A stretch of DNA of 64,000 nt from an uncultured Ilyobacter sp. (lineage in GTDB: Bacteria; Fusobacteriota; Fusobacteriia; Fusobacteriales; Fusobacteriaceae): NCBI RefSeq assembly GCF_963668085.1, contig NZ_OY764059.1, positions 1,984,001 through 2,048,000 on the forward strand, given 5' to 3'. The position numbers were made by a program, and so were the translations under genes. Below, piece after piece: positions 42,100 through 51,946 of the stretch (position 1 is the first letter of the stretch; each line of letters opens with the position of its first letter). The notes below the pieces were generated by a model. It worked only from the letters and a program-made list of their open reading frames with translations. It was not told the origin of the DNA and ran no database searches.

Positions 42100-43365
42100 T
42101 TATAATTTAAACCATTCTTCCATTACATCAATAATACGATCCATCTCCTCTTCTGTTGCTATATAAGGAGGCATTGTATAGAGGTGTCTATAAAATGGTC
42201 TGAGCCATACTCCCCTGTCACATGCAAATTTTTGGAATCCCTTGAGACTCTTAGATTCTTTTACCTCTATAACCCCAGTTACTCCTAGGATTCTCACGTC
42301 CTTTATTTTATCAGATTTTATATTCCCCAGTCTTCTTCTCAGCTGTTTTTCGATTGCTTCTATTTTTTCTAGATAGTTTTCTCTTTCAAATATCTCCATA
42401 CTCTTAAGTCCGATTGCACAAGTAAGGGCATTTCCCATATATGTAGGTCCATGCATAAAGGCATCCCTTCCACTATCTGAATAAAAAGCCTCAAATACCT
42501 TTGTACTGGCAATTGTTGCTGCATGACCCAAATAACCTCCAGTAAGTGCCTTGCCTAGAACAACTATATCAGGGACTATATTGGTGTGATCCATTGCAAA
42601 AAGTTTTCCAGTTCTTCCAAATCCTGTTGCAACCTCATCAAAAATAAGCAGCACATCATATTTATCACAGATTTCTCTGGCTCTTTCTAGATACTTAGGA
42701 CTGTAAAAATTAAATCCTCCTGCTGCCTGTATAAGCGGTTCCACTATAAAGGCCGCCACCTCACTGTGTTTTTCCTTTAAAAATTCCTCTAATTTAGCTA
42801 TATCTTTTTCAACATTTTCCTCTGAAGCATCATAGCCTCCCGTAGGTCTGTCTATGTGATATGTGTCTCTAAATAAGTTTGAAAAAGCCCCGTGGTAAGC
42901 TGGGTCATCCCCTACCTCCATTGTTTTAAAGGTATCTCCGTGATAACCTCCCTTAAGACCTACTATTTTTATCTTGTTCTCATAGCCCTTATTTGAAAAA
43001 TATTGGATAGCCATCTTCAAAGCCACTTCTACTCCCACAGATCCGCTGTCAGAGAAGAACACGTGATTTAAACCTTCTGGAGTTATCTCCACTAGTTTTT
43101 TTGCCAGATTCTCAGCAGGGTCATGGGTGAGTCCTCCTAGCATTACATGAGAAAACTTTTCCATCTGCTCCACAGCTGACTTGTTCAACTCGTCGTTACT
43201 GTATCCGTGACATGCACACCACCATGAAGCTACACCGTCTAGCAGTTCTCCACCGTCTTTTACCTTTATCTTCATCCCCTTAGCCCATTCAACATGAAGA
43301 TTTTCATCTTTTGTTTTCATTTGAGCATAGGGATACCATAAATTCATCTCTTCCATTTTTACCAT
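42100..43365 (-). CDS. bioA: Adenosylmethionine-8-amino-7-oxononanoate aminotransferase
   Basis: BioA transfers an amino group from S-adenosylmethionine in biotin synthesis (KAPA to DAPA). This 421-residue class III aminotransferase has WYPYAQM near the N-terminus, SWWCACHGYSN, the PLP aspartate in LLIFDEVATGFGRTG and lysine in VVLGKALTGG. WLRPFYRHLYTMPPY near the C-terminus is typical of BioA rather than other class III enzymes. No other biotin genes are beside it. GGGAGG lies about 12 bases before the ATG. It follows rseP by 37 bases. Confidence 0.92.
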   Translation of the reverse strand: MVKMEEMNLWYPYAQMKTKDENLHVEWAKGMKIKVKDGGELLDGVASWWCACHGYSNDELNKSAVEQMEKFSHVMLGGLTHDPAENLAKKLVEITPEGLNHVFFSDSGSVGVEVALKMAIQYFSNKGYENKIKIVGLKGGYHGDTFKTMEVGDDPAYHGAFSNLFRDTYHIDRPTGGYDASEENVEKDIAKLEEFLKEKHSEVAAFIVEPLIQAAGGFNFYSPKYLERAREICDKYDVLLIFDEVATGFGRTGKLFAMDHTNIVPDIVVLGKALTGGYLGHAATIASTKVFEAFYSDSGRDAFMHGPTYMGNALTCAIGLKSMEIFERENYLEKIEAIEKQLRRRLGNIKSDKIKDVRILGVTGVIEVKESKSLKGFQKFACDRGVWLRPFYRHLYTMPPYIATEEEMDRIIDVMEEWFKL

Positions 43366-43402
43366 TTTTTATTTTTACCTCCCTAGATATAGATTAAAAT
43401 TT

Positions 43403-44425
43403 TCAATCTGATATCAGATTGAATACATCATTCATTGTTATAAAAAGTATGAGACCTATAAGCACAATCATCCCTGCCATATGAAGCCTTTCTTCAAGCT
43501 TTTTATTTACTGTTACTCCTATCAGTTCCAATATTACAAAGACTATCCTACCACCATCTAAAGCCGGAAAAGGAAGCAGATTGAATATTCCAATATTAAC
43601 AGAAAGCAAGGCAGTCAACCACACAAGAAGTGAAGCTCCCCCCTTTGAGGCTTCTCCTACAACTTTTATCATCCCAACTGGACCGGTTATATCGTCAGCC
43701 TTTACCCGACCTGTTACAAGGAGTTTCAGTCCACTTATTATCTGCACAAAGAGATCCTTAAAAACTCCTCCTGCAACTTTGAAACTTTCAATAAAACCAT
43801 ATTTTTCTACAGTGTATTCAGGTAATATTCCAAGCAGTGGCTGATCTCTGCCAGGTTCATATATTGGCTCTACCAAAAAAGTCATCTCTTGTCCATCCCT
43901 TAGAACTTCTATCTTTAAAGGAATCTCACCTGCCTCTTCCTTCATTACCTCACTTATATCTTTCCAGTCAACTATTTCCCTATCATTGATTTCAAATATT
44001 CTGTCCCCTTCTAAAATCAGCTCATAAGCATTAGAGGATTCCATTATACCCCCTATTACTGCCTCCTCACTTTGAATCATCTTCCCGCCGGAAACTACCA
44101 TAAAGTATATTATAATCAATGCAAGAGAGAAGTTCATAAATACACCGGCAAAAAGAACTATGAAACGTGAAAAAGGGGATTTAGTGTTGAAGCCATCTTC
44201 CACTTCACTATCCACTTCCATCCCCTCTATATTTACAAAACCACCCACAGGAATCGACCTTACTGAATAAGTAGTCTCAATTCCCTCGTAAGAATAGAGC
44301 TTTGGCCCCATCCCAATGGAAAACTCTGAGACAGGCATCTTAAAAAACTTTGCAGCCAAAAAATGCCCCAGCTCATGAATAAATATGATAATTCCCAGTA
44401 TAAGTATTGTTATTAAAACATTCAT
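43403..44425 (-). CDS. rseP: Site-2 protease RseP (intramembrane zinc metalloprotease)
   Basis: The 340-residue inner-membrane protease has HELGH at residues 17-21 in the first transmembrane segment and a PDZ domain around 110-190. FPALDGGRI near the C-terminal end supplies the third zinc ligand. It cleaves membrane-bound regulators or signal-peptide remnants. GGAGG stands 4 bases before the ATG. It follows the lipoprotein gene in a dxr-tmk-lipoprotein-rseP-bioA run. Confidence 0.94.
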   Translation of the reverse strand: MNVLITILILGIIIFIHELGHFLAAKFFKMPVSEFSIGMGPKLYSYEGIETTYSVRSIPVGGFVNIEGMEVDSEVEDGFNTKSPFSRFIVLFAGVFMNFSLALIIIYFMVVSGGKMIQSEEAVIGGIMESSNAYELILEGDRIFEINDREIVDWKDISEVMKEEAGEIPLKIEVLRDGQEMTFLVEPIYEPGRDQPLLGILPEYTVEKYGFIESFKVAGGVFKDLFVQIISGLKLLVTGRVKADDITGPVGMIKVVGEASKGGASLLVWLTALLSVNIGIFNLLPFPALDGGRIVFVILELIGVTVNKKLEERLHMAGMIVLIGLILFITMNDVFNLISD

Positions 44426-44469
44426 AAATCCTCCAGATTAAACTGTCCTAAGCAATAAAAGTATTTCTT

Positions 44470-44718
44470 TTATTTATTTAAATTTTCAAGCATGAAATCG
44501 TCGTTTTCTATCTCAGGTTTGTAGTCGTATTGAGGTACAAACTGTTCTTTGTAAAGAGGTTCTACTCCCTCTTCAAGGTTAACTTCTGAATAAATGACTT
44601 TTTCCTCACTTGAAGGTCTTCTTGAAAACCTTTCCTCATCTCCAGCTGCTTCTTTTATCTCGATAGAACCACAGGCCGCTAATAACAAAGTCACAAACAA
44701 AACAGTCAATTTTTTCAT
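44470..44718 (-). CDS. Small lipoprotein of unknown function
   Basis: The 82-residue protein has a short signal peptide ending in the lipobox LLAAC (Cys16). The mature remainder is very acidic (SSEEKVIYSEVNLEEGVEPLYKEQ). No domain is recognised. It lies between tmk and rseP in the same direction with short gaps, so it is probably cotranscribed. Its small size hints at an envelope accessory role. Confidence 0.75.
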   Translation of the reverse strand: MKKLTVLFVTLLLAACGSIEIKEAAGDEERFSRRPSSEEKVIYSEVNLEEGVEPLYKEQFVPQYDYKPEIENDDFMLENLNK

Positions 44719-44744
44719 CTATAACACCTCCCGTTAGGAGACCA

Positions 44745-45416
44745 TTACAGTATCTCTTTCACAGCTTCAAAAATCTCCTCTGAAATATCATCTATTTTTC
44801 TCAGTCTGCTTCTTTCTACACACATTATCTCTTTCCACCCGTATGTCTTTGCAATATTGCATGCATTTTGATGGGACATTCTCAGATATTCCAAGTCTTT
44901 CTCATGAATATCCTTGTCCTCCTCTCCGGTTATCTTATTTTTTCTTTCAGACATCAGCTCCTGAGCCACATCCACAGGCATATTTAAAAAGAAAACAATA
45001 TCAGGCTTTGGAATACCCATTTTCTCATATTCTAGATCCTCAAGCCAGTCTAGATATTTTATTTTTTCATGTGGATCTATAAATTTAGAAGCCTGGTGAA
45101 CCATATTTGAAGTTGTGTACCTGTCTGTTATCACCACTCCGGCTTCCAAATAGAAATCTTCCCACTCCTTCTTAAAAGAAGCATATCTGTCCACTGCATA
45201 CATCGTCGATACAGGGTAAGGATTTACATCGCTGGCCTTCTCTCCAAACTCTCCGGCCAGATACATTTTTACTGGAGCCGATGCAGGGCTGTCATAATTT
45301 GGAAATGATATTTTTTTTACCTTTATTCCCTGTGATTTTAATTTTTCGTATAAAATCTCCGTTTGAGTCTGTTTTCCGCTAGAGTCTGTTCCCTCTATTA
45401 CTATGAGCTTTCCCAT
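44745..45416 (-). CDS. tmk: Thymidylate kinase
   Basis: It phosphorylates dTMP to dTDP. The 223-residue protein has the P-loop IEGTDSSGKQTQ (normally ExxGxGKT/S), DRYASFKKEW and VITDRYTTSNMVHQ, and the LID region RKNKITGEEDKDIHEKD. Of two adjacent ATGs the second (45414-45416) is used because AAAGGA is 6 bases from it and only 3 from the first. It lies after dxr. Confidence 0.92.
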   Translation of the reverse strand: MGKLIVIEGTDSSGKQTQTEILYEKLKSQGIKVKKISFPNYDSPASAPVKMYLAGEFGEKASDVNPYPVSTMYAVDRYASFKKEWEDFYLEAGVVITDRYTTSNMVHQASKFIDPHEKIKYLDWLEDLEYEKMGIPKPDIVFFLNMPVDVAQELMSERKNKITGEEDKDIHEKDLEYLRMSHQNACNIAKTYGWKEIMCVERSRLRKIDDISEEIFEAVKEIL

Positions 45417-45502
45417 CATTTATCCTTTCTGACTTTATTAAACCCCTACAGGTGCATTCTACTATATTTGAATTAAATTATTATTAACATAATTTAATAA
45501 TT

Positions 45503-46651
45503 TTATGCAAAATTAGCCATCACCCAGTTCCTAGTTTCCTCGTCTACTTTTTTTATAGTATCAAAATCAAGGGTTTCCACAGGACTATGTCTGTCCATTG
45601 CCTTTCTTAATATCTTATATATTTCTAAAAAAATTATTTTTCCTTCTAAAAAAAGATCTACTGCCACTTCATTGGCTGCATTAAAAACTGTCGGCATAGA
45701 TTTTCCTATTTTACCAGCCTCAAATGCATATTCAATCCCCTTAAATACTTCACAGTCTGGTTTTTCAAAGGTAAGTTGTGACATTTTTTTCAAATCCAGA
45801 CTTTTAAAACAAGGGTTTGCTTCTCTCTCTGGATAAGTAAAGGCATATTGTATCGGTACCTTCATATCAGGTGCTCCAAGTTGCGCCATAACCGTAGTAT
45901 CCTGAAATTCAACCATAGAATGAACTATGCTCTGGGGATGTACCAGTACCTCTATACTCTCATAGGGCACCTTAAATAATTGATGTGCCTCTATTACTTC
46001 TAGTCCTTTGTTTACAAGGGTAGATGAATCTATCGTTATCTTTTTCCCCATTGACCAGTTGGGATGTTTCAGGGCTTCTTCCACAGTGACATTTTTTAAT
46101 TCCTCTAGTGTCTTCCCTCGAAAGGTACCTCCACTGGCTGTTATTATTATTTTTTTTATTTCTTTTTTTCTCCCACCCAGCATAGACTGAAATATAGCAG
46201 AATGCTCACTGTCCACAGGTATTATCTCAGCTTTCTCATACTCTTCTAAAAGTTTGTTTATAAGATCTCCTGCCGCTACCATTGTTTCCTTATTGGCAAG
46301 GGCTATTCTTTTCTCCTTTTTTATAGCTTCTATTGTAGCCTCTATACCTACAGCACCGCTTACTGCAGTCAAGACGGTGTCCGCCTCATCTAGTCCTCCC
46401 AGTTTTTTCAGTCCTTTTTCCCCACTATAAATTTCCAGGTCAGGATATCTTTCCTTTATAGCTTTAAATCCATTTTCAGTTCCAACAGATACATATTTTG
46501 GGGAGAACTCCTCTATCTGTTCTAACAAAAGCTCATGGTTTCTGTGGGCACTCATTGCCAGGACCTTAAATTTTCCTTTGTTGTTTCTTATTACTTCAAG
46601 GGCATTTGTTCCAATGCTGCCTGTAGATCCAAGTATTGTTATCATTTTCAT
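45503..46651 (-). CDS. dxr: 1-deoxy-D-xylulose 5-phosphate reductoisomerase
   Basis: Dxr commits DXP to isoprenoid synthesis by making MEP with NADPH. The 382-residue protein shows the NADPH motif [25 protein letters not shown], the metal site [11 protein letters not shown] and SGGTFRGK. IspH, the last enzyme of this pathway, is at the left end of the window, and UppS, which uses its products, is 2 kb away. GGGGG lies 7 bases before the ATG. Confidence 0.96.
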   Translation of the reverse strand: MKMITILGSTGSIGTNALEVIRNNKGKFKVLAMSAHRNHELLLEQIEEFSPKYVSVGTENGFKAIKERYPDLEIYSGEKGLKKLGGLDEADTVLTAVSGAVGIEATIEAIKKEKRIALANKETMVAAGDLINKLLEEYEKAEIIPVDSEHSAIFQSMLGGRKKEIKKIIITASGGTFRGKTLEELKNVTVEEALKHPNWSMGKKITIDSSTLVNKGLEVIEAHQLFKVPYESIEVLVHPQSIVHSMVEFQDTTVMAQLGAPDMKVPIQYAFTYPEREANPCFKSLDLKKMSQLTFEKPDCEVFKGIEYAFEAGKIGKSMPTVFNAANEVAVDLFLEGKIIFLEIYKILRKAMDRHSPVETLDFDTIKKVDEETRNWVMANFA

Positions 46652-46670
46652 TAATTTACCCCCTAATGAA

Positions 46671-46694
46671 GAAAATAGGCAGCTTTGGCTGCCT
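46671..46694 (-). terminator. Weak terminator-like hairpin between cdsA and dxr
   Basis: AGGCAGC and GCTGCCT pair around CAAA, followed only by ATTTTC on the minus strand. It may reduce readthrough from cdsA into dxr rather than stop it. Confidence 0.5.
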
Positions 46695-46702
46695 TTAGTT
46701 TT

Positions 46703-47527
46703 CTAAACAAATAATATTTTAAGCAGATAAAACATTGTAGGCACGACAAATATCATACTGTCAAATCTATCTAATATTCCTCCGTGTCCTCCTAGGAGAT
46801 TTCCTGAATCTTTTATCTTGAAATCACGTTTAAAAAGTGACTCACCTAGGTCACCTATTTGAGCCGTCGCACTGACGAAAATACCTATTGCCACAACTCC
46901 TACAAAAGAAAGAGAACTATCTTTGAGATAGAAAAAATATCTTATTATTCCAAGGGTCAGAACTGTAAAAAATATTCCACCTATCGTTCCCTCTATGGAT
47001 TTTTTCGGGCTTATTTCACTTAGCCCTCTCTTAAAAAACTTCCTTCCTGTGGAAAGTCCTACAAAATAGGCAGACGAGTCACAGACCCACACCATGAGCT
47101 GGGCAGTCAGTATCCATAAGTTGCCCTGGGGTAAAAAACTCATAGCAATTATATGAGAAAAAAGAAAAGAGATATACATCACTCCAAGAAGTGTCCCTCC
47201 TATATCCCTGCTTGCTTCCTCAGAACAATTTTCAAAGATTCTGCTGACTATAAGTAACATCACTCCAAGTGAGATTACAAGTGGTAATAGTTCACCAAAA
47301 TCATGTCCCTTCATATACATATAAGTTAAGTTAGGTATAGAAAGCCCCAGAAGCATACCCAGTGTTTTTAGCGGTCTTTTTCCAGATTTTTCCATCATGT
47401 TAAAAAACTCATAAAGGGCAGTTCCTATTATTACATTGGCAAAAAGTAGAAGAAGCAGCCCCCCACTCAAAAGTATGTAGATCAAAACCGGTATACCAAG
47501 TATAGCTACAATTAGTCTACTTTTCAT
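46703..47527 (-). CDS. cdsA: Phosphatidate cytidylyltransferase
   Basis: CdsA makes CDP-diacylglycerol for phospholipid synthesis. The 274-residue multi-pass membrane protein has SPKKSIEGTIGG and the C-terminal CDS signature DLGESLFKRDFKIKDSGNLLGGHGGILDRFDS. Its start overlaps the end of uppS by 11 bases, so the two are translated from one message. Confidence 0.95.
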   Translation of the reverse strand: MKSRLIVAILGIPVLIYILLSGGLLLLLFANVIIGTALYEFFNMMEKSGKRPLKTLGMLLGLSIPNLTYMYMKGHDFGELLPLVISLGVMLLIVSRIFENCSEEASRDIGGTLLGVMYISFLFSHIIAMSFLPQGNLWILTAQLMVWVCDSSAYFVGLSTGRKFFKRGLSEISPKKSIEGTIGGIFFTVLTLGIIRYFFYLKDSSLSFVGVVAIGIFVSATAQIGDLGESLFKRDFKIKDSGNLLGGHGGILDRFDSMIFVVPTMFYLLKILFV

Positions 47528-48221
47528 TATTTAATCCTCCAAATCGCCTTTCTCTTTTCATATATGTATTCAGGGCTTTTTCCAGTTCCTTCTCATCAAA
47601 GTCCGGCCAGGCCAGATCTGTAATATAAATTTCTGTATATGCTATCTGCCACAAAAGAAAATTTGATATTCTGATCTCTCCACTGGTTCTTATGAGCAGT
47701 TCAGGGTCAGGAATATCGCTGTACATATATTTAGCAAAACTTTCCTCAGTTACCTCTGTTAATCCGTCTTTTATTACTTTATTGACTGCGTCAACTATTT
47801 CAGACCTTCCGCCGTAATTAAAGGCTATGTTGAGGGTTATTCTATCATTGTCCTTTGTTAGTTTTTCTGTCTTTTCTATCTCTTCAAGAAGTTCTTTGTT
47901 TACCCCGTCTTTTTTACCTGAAACCATGAGACGAACACCGTTTTTCATCATTGTGTTTTTTTCACTTTTCAGATACTCCTTAAAGAGTTTCATGAGGGTA
48001 TCTACCTCTTTTTGAGGTCTCTTCCAGTTTTCCGTGGAAAATGCATATACTGTTAGATACTTTATACCTAGCTCTCCTGCATGGGTCAGAATTTTTTTTA
48101 GAGCCTTAGCTCCTGCTCTGTGCCCCATTGTTCTAGGAAGAGCTCTTTTTTTTGCCCATCTCCCATTCCCATCCATTATTATAGCTATATGATTTGGTAT
48201 TTTTTTTTCCGAACCTGACAC
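47517..48221 (-). CDS. uppS: Isoprenyl (undecaprenyl) diphosphate synthase
   Basis: This cis-prenyltransferase builds the lipid carrier for peptidoglycan and outer polysaccharides. The 234-residue protein has HIAIIMDGNGRWAKKR near the N-terminus, YAFSTENWKRPQKEV and the C-terminal LIRTSGEIRISNFLLWQ. The start is GTG with a weak GGCGG upstream. The uppS-cdsA-dxr order is common. In the 281-base gap upstream I saw the frr terminator but no convincing promoter. Confidence 0.95.
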   Translation of the reverse strand: MSGSEKKIPNHIAIIMDGNGRWAKKRALPRTMGHRAGAKALKKILTHAGELGIKYLTVYAFSTENWKRPQKEVDTLMKLFKEYLKSEKNTMMKNGVRLMVSGKKDGVNKELLEEIEKTEKLTKDNDRITLNIAFNYGGRSEIVDAVNKVIKDGLTEVTEESFAKYMYSDIPDPELLIRTSGEIRISNFLLWQIAYTEIYITDLAWPDFDEKELEKALNTYMKRERRFGGLNNEK

Positions 48222-48421
48222 AAAATTACCGCCTTTTTTTTAAATTACATTATATTCTATCATATTTAGAGGGTTTTTTCCACAGGCAATAGCCTTTGAT
48301 AACTACACGATATCAGAGCCTTTCTCTCCTCTGTAATTAATTTTCAAAACTGCGCCTATAACATTTTTCCAAAAGTGAGTATCAGCATGGTAAAACTTCC
48401 TCTTAATAAATTTATAATAAA

Positions 48422-48459
48422 ATTAAAATAGAAGTCTGGCTTTCAGGCTAGACTTCTAA
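48422..48459 (-). terminator. Intrinsic terminator of frr
   Basis: TAGAAGTCT and AGACTTCTA pair (48430-48459), followed by ATTTTAATTTTATT on the minus strand. Confidence 0.78.
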
Positions 48460-48502
48460 TTATTTTCAAACTAAATATTCCTTTGGTAAAAACTGACTAT
48501 TT

Positions 48503-49063
48503 TTATACAGTAGTTATCTCTTTTTCTTTCTTTTTAAGTAGATCGTCTACTAACTTGATGTGATCATCAGTTATTTTCTGAGTATCATCTTCAAATGACT
48601 TTAACTCATCCTGAGTTATGTCTCCGTCCTTTTCTAATCTTCTAAGGTGGTTGTTGGCATCTTTTCTTACGTTTCTTATGGCAATCTTACCATTTTCAGC
48701 TTCTGTCTTTGCCAGTTTTACGTATTCTTTTCTTCTCTCAGCAGTTAATTCAGGTATTTGAAGTCTTATTATTTTACCGTCGTTATTAGGAGTAAGCCCT
48801 AGATTTGATAGCATGATTGTTTTCTCTATCTTTTGCATTATAGATTTATCCCAAGGATCAATTACTAAAAGTCTAGCCTCTGGAGCTGATACATTAGCAA
48901 CCTGATTTAAAGGCATCTCAGATCCATACTGCTCTACTTTTATTCCGTCTAACATTGATACGCTTGCTCTTCCTGCTCTGATTGAAGCAAATTTATGTTT
49001 TGTAGATTCAATAGCCTTATCCATTTTTTCTCTACAGTCATTCATGATTTCTTGTGCAGACAT
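48503..49063 (-). CDS. frr: Ribosome recycling factor
   Basis: The 186-residue protein splits the post-termination ribosome together with EF-G. Typical features are SIRAGRASVSMLDGIKVEQYGSEMPLNQVANV, IPELTAERRKEYVK and NVRKDANNHLRRLEKD, with long helices at both ends. It is the last gene of rpsB-tsf-pyrH-frr, the usual bacterial order. Confidence 0.97.
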   Translation of the reverse strand: MSAQEIMNDCREKMDKAIESTKHKFASIRAGRASVSMLDGIKVEQYGSEMPLNQVANVSAPEARLLVIDPWDKSIMQKIEKTIMLSNLGLTPNNDGKIIRLQIPELTAERRKEYVKLAKTEAENGKIAIRNVRKDANNHLRRLEKDGDITQDELKSFEDDTQKITDDHIKLVDDLLKKKEKEITTV

Positions 49064-49126
49064 TTATTACCTCCCATATAATATCAATTATTTATTTTCT
49101 TATTATTTTGCAGATATTTTAAAGAT

Positions 49127-49843
49127 TTATCCCTCTATTACTGTTGTTCCTATCTCTTCACCAGTTATAACTCTTCTTATATTCCCTTCTAGCAAGGAAT
49201 TAAATACAATAATTGGAAGATTATTTTCTCTGCAAAGGGATATTGCAGTGGCATCCATTACCTTAAGATCTTTATTTAAAACCTCTGTATAAGTAACAGT
49301 TTCATACTTCATAGCGTCACTATGCTTGACAGGATCCTTATCATAGATTCCGTCCACTTTTGTAGCCTTTATTACAACATCAGCATTTATCTCTATAGCC
49401 CTTAGTGCCGCTGCGGTATCCGTTGTAAAATAAGGATTACCAGTCCCAGCTCCAAATATTACAACTCTTCCCTTTTCCATATGTCTTTGGGCTTTTCTTT
49501 TTATGAAAGGCTCAGCAATTTTAGGCATCTCTATTGCTGTTTGCACTCTAGTTTGCACACCTATTTTTTCAATGGAGTTTTGAAGTGCCAAAGAGTTGAT
49601 TACAGTGGCAAGCATTCCCATATGGTCTCCTGTCACCCTGTCTACACCTTGTTCTGCACCTGACAGTCCTCTAAAAATATTTCCTCCACCTATTACAATA
49701 GCCACTTCTACTCCGAGGTCTACAACTTCTTTTATCTGTCTTGCATAAGATCCTATAACTTCTGAAGAAATTCCAAACTCCTGGTCTCCCATCAATGCTT
49801 CTCCACTAAGCTTTAAGAGAACTCTCTCATATACAGGTTTCAT
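49127..49843 (-). CDS. pyrH: UMP kinase
   Basis: PyrH phosphorylates UMP to UDP. The 238-residue amino-acid-kinase family protein has [21 protein letters not shown], and [23 protein letters not shown], including the UMP-binding loop. It lies between tsf and frr, as in most bacteria. Only 64 bases separate it from tsf, and they contain a strong terminator, so its expression may need readthrough. Confidence 0.97.
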   Translation of the reverse strand: MKPVYERVLLKLSGEALMGDQEFGISSEVIGSYARQIKEVVDLGVEVAIVIGGGNIFRGLSGAEQGVDRVTGDHMGMLATVINSLALQNSIEKIGVQTRVQTAIEMPKIAEPFIKRKAQRHMEKGRVVIFGAGTGNPYFTTDTAAALRAIEINADVVIKATKVDGIYDKDPVKHSDAMKYETVTYTEVLNKDLKVMDATAISLCRENNLPIIVFNSLLEGNIRRVITGEEIGTTVIEG

Positions 49844-49864
49844 CTGTTAACCTCCCAGTTATTT

Positions 49865-49893
49865 TAAAAAAAGGGGATGCAGCAGCATCCCCT
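49865..49893 (-). terminator. Terminator after tsf
   Basis: AGGGGATGC and GCATCCCCT pair around TGCT, followed by seven T on the minus strand. It separates rpsB-tsf from pyrH-frr. Confidence 0.87.
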
Positions 49894-49907
49894 ATAATTT
49901 TTAACTA

Positions 49908-50795
49908 TTATCCGTTAATTTGAGCTGCAACTTCTGCTGCGAAATCAGATTCTTCTTTCTCGATTCCCTCTCCAACTTTCATTCTCTTAAATGAAAGTAC
50001 AGAGATATCTCCTGCAAATTTCTCAACAGTTTCTTTATTTTCTGCTCTTACATATATTTGATTAACTAGACAGCTTTCCTCGTAGAACTTATTCATTTTA
50101 CCTATAAGGATTTTCTCTATGATTTGAGCTGGTTTTCCTTCAGCCTCAAGTTGCTTTCTAGCGATCTCTTTTTCTTTCTCAAGGTCATCTGTAGTTACTT
50201 CAGATGAGTTTAGGTACTTTGGATCAAGTGCAGCTACGTGCATAGCTATCCCGTTAGCCTTTGCTTTGTTTGTATCTGTAGCCTCTCCAGACATCTCTAC
50301 GATTACAGCTAGTTTTCCACCTAAGTGGCTGTATGTAGCTACAAATCCGTCAGTAGTAACCTTTTCAACTCTTCTAAGGTTCATGTTTTCACCAATTTTG
50401 GCGATTAGTTCAGTTATTAAAGTTTCTACAGTTTTTCCATCTATCTCTACAGCTTTAAGCTCTTCAACTGTATTTATTTCACTGTTAAGAGAGATCTCAA
50501 CAAGTTTTTTTCCAAAGTTTATGAAAGCCTCATTTTTAGCAACGAAGTCAGTCTCTGAGTTGAATTCTATTAATACAGCAGTTTTGTTGTCAGCTGAAAC
50601 ACCATCAAAAACAAGTCCTTCTGCTGCTGTTCTTCCTGATTTTTTAGCTGCTTTAGCCATACCTTTTTCTCTTAGGTAGTCGATAGCTGCTTCCATATTT
50701 CCTTCTTTTTCTGTAAGTGCTTTCTTACAATCCATCATTCCAGCACCAGTTTTTTCTCTTAGCTCTTTTACCATCTTAGCTGTGATAGCTGCCAT
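49908..50795 (-). CDS. tsf: Elongation factor Ts
   Basis: EF-Ts recycles EF-Tu by nucleotide exchange. The 295-residue protein has the N-terminal UBA-like domain [19 protein letters not shown] with the TDFVAKN signature ([12 protein letters not shown]) and two core domains. It follows rpsB with an intervening hairpin (50854-50880), which may lower tsf transcription relative to rpsB. Confidence 0.97.
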   Translation of the reverse strand: MAAITAKMVKELREKTGAGMMDCKKALTEKEGNMEAAIDYLREKGMAKAAKKSGRTAAEGLVFDGVSADNKTAVLIEFNSETDFVAKNEAFINFGKKLVEISLNSEINTVEELKAVEIDGKTVETLITELIAKIGENMNLRRVEKVTTDGFVATYSHLGGKLAVIVEMSGEATDTNKAKANGIAMHVAALDPKYLNSSEVTTDDLEKEKEIARKQLEAEGKPAQIIEKILIGKMNKFYEESCLVNQIYVRAENKETVEKFAGDISVLSFKRMKVGEGIEKEESDFAAEVAAQING

Positions 50796-50853
50796 TTATT
50801 TTTCCTCCCTAGTGAGTTTTTATTTCTTTTTGATTATATTAATTAATACAAGA

Positions 50854-50880
50854 ATTGAGTACCGATTTCAAGTACTCAAT
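50854..50880 (-). terminator. Hairpin between rpsB and tsf
   Basis: ATTGAGTAC and GTACTCAAT pair around a 9-base loop. The following TCTTGTATTAATT is a poor U-run, so it is either a partial terminator or a processing/stability element. Confidence 0.5.
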
Positions 50881-50907
50881 CCGTTATTTTATATGTTGAG
50901 TCAGCTA

Positions 50908-51654
50908 TTACTCAGCTGATCCTGCTTCTATTACAGTTTTCTCTGCAGCTTTTGCTCTTTCAGCTTCAGCTCCTTGGTTCCCTTCGATAACTGCATTTGC
51001 AACGATTGTAGACATAAGTTTTACAGATCTGATTGCATCGTCATTTGCTGGGATAGGATATGTAATTGGCTCAGGGTCTACGTTTGAGTCAACCATAGCG
51101 ATTACAGGTATTCCTAGCTTAACTGCTTCTGTGATTGCAAGAGCCTCTTTCTTTACGTCAACTACAAATATAGCTGCCGGAAGATTTTTCATGTTCTTGA
51201 TTCCAGAAAGGTTTTTAGAAAGTTTAGCAAGCTCTTTTCTTAATTGAGCAGCTTCTTTTTTAGTATAAGAATCGTCTAAAGTTCCGTCCTTATCCATAGT
51301 TTCAAGCATTTTAAGTCTCTCTACTCTAGCTTTGATAGTTTCAAAGTTAGTTAGCATTCCACCTAGCCATCTGTTGTTGATATAGTACATTCCAGCTCTT
51401 TCAGCTTGCTCTCTGATAGAGTCTTGTGCTTGCTTTTTTGTTCCTACAAAAAGTACTGATCCACCGTCAGCAGCTATTCCTCTTAGTACTGAATAAGCCT
51501 CTTCGATTTTTTTTAGTGATTTGTGTAGATCGATTACGTGAATTCCGTTTCTCTCTGTAAAGATGTACTTAGCCATCTTAGGGTTCCATCTTTTTGCTTG
51601 GTGACCGAAGTGTACTCCAGCCTCAAGTAGTTGCTTCATAGTTACTACTGCCAT
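50908..51654 (-). CDS. rpsB: 30S ribosomal protein S2
   Basis: The 248-residue S2 protein has [22 protein letters not shown] at the start, [15 protein letters not shown] and the C-terminal [15 protein letters not shown]. The frame is open back to 51762. GGAGG lies 8 bases before the ATG at 51652-51654, and the extension is leader RNA between promoter and gene. Promoter and a hairpin (51702-51735) precede it. Confidence 0.97.
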   Translation of the reverse strand: MAVVTMKQLLEAGVHFGHQAKRWNPKMAKYIFTERNGIHVIDLHKSLKKIEEAYSVLRGIAADGGSVLFVGTKKQAQDSIREQAERAGMYYINNRWLGGMLTNFETIKARVERLKMLETMDKDGTLDDSYTKKEAAQLRKELAKLSKNLSGIKNMKNLPAAIFVVDVKKEALAITEAVKLGIPVIAMVDSNVDPEPITYPIPANDDAIRSVKLMSTIVANAVIEGNQGAEAERAKAAEKTVIEAGSAE

Positions 51655-51701
51655 TTTTTTCCTCCTAAATAATTTGGTTTTTTCTTCCACTGACCTCAAA
51701 A

Positions 51702-51735
51702 CTAGGACATCTGCTTTTGCAGACACCATCCCTAG
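51702..51735 (-). promoter_or_regulatory. Structured leader of rpsB
   Basis: CTAGG and CCTAG enclose GTCTGC-AAAA-GCAGA(T), forming a two-part hairpin 35-70 bases after the predicted start and about 50 before the gene. Ribosomal protein S2 autoregulates through its leader in other bacteria; similar control is inferred here. Confidence 0.5.
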
Positions 51736-51768
51736 AAATAACCAGTGTGTGTATTTAAACAACGCTTC

Positions 51769-51797
51769 AGTATACCATCAACCATCTCTTTTGTCAA
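51769..51797 (-). promoter_or_regulatory. Promoter of rpsB-tsf
   Basis: Consensus TTGACA (51792-51797) and TATACT (51769-51774) are 17 bases apart on the minus strand. Confidence 0.85.
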
Positions 51798-51946
51798 TGA
51801 TTCCAATTGATTTTGAAGTTAATTTCTAGTGAAAATTATTATTAAATTTGAATTTTCCGGGGAATTATAATATCCTATATAAAAATACAATATCTAAATA
51901 ATAAATAAAAAAATGATTTATTGTCTGTTGTTTAAGGAGGGATATT

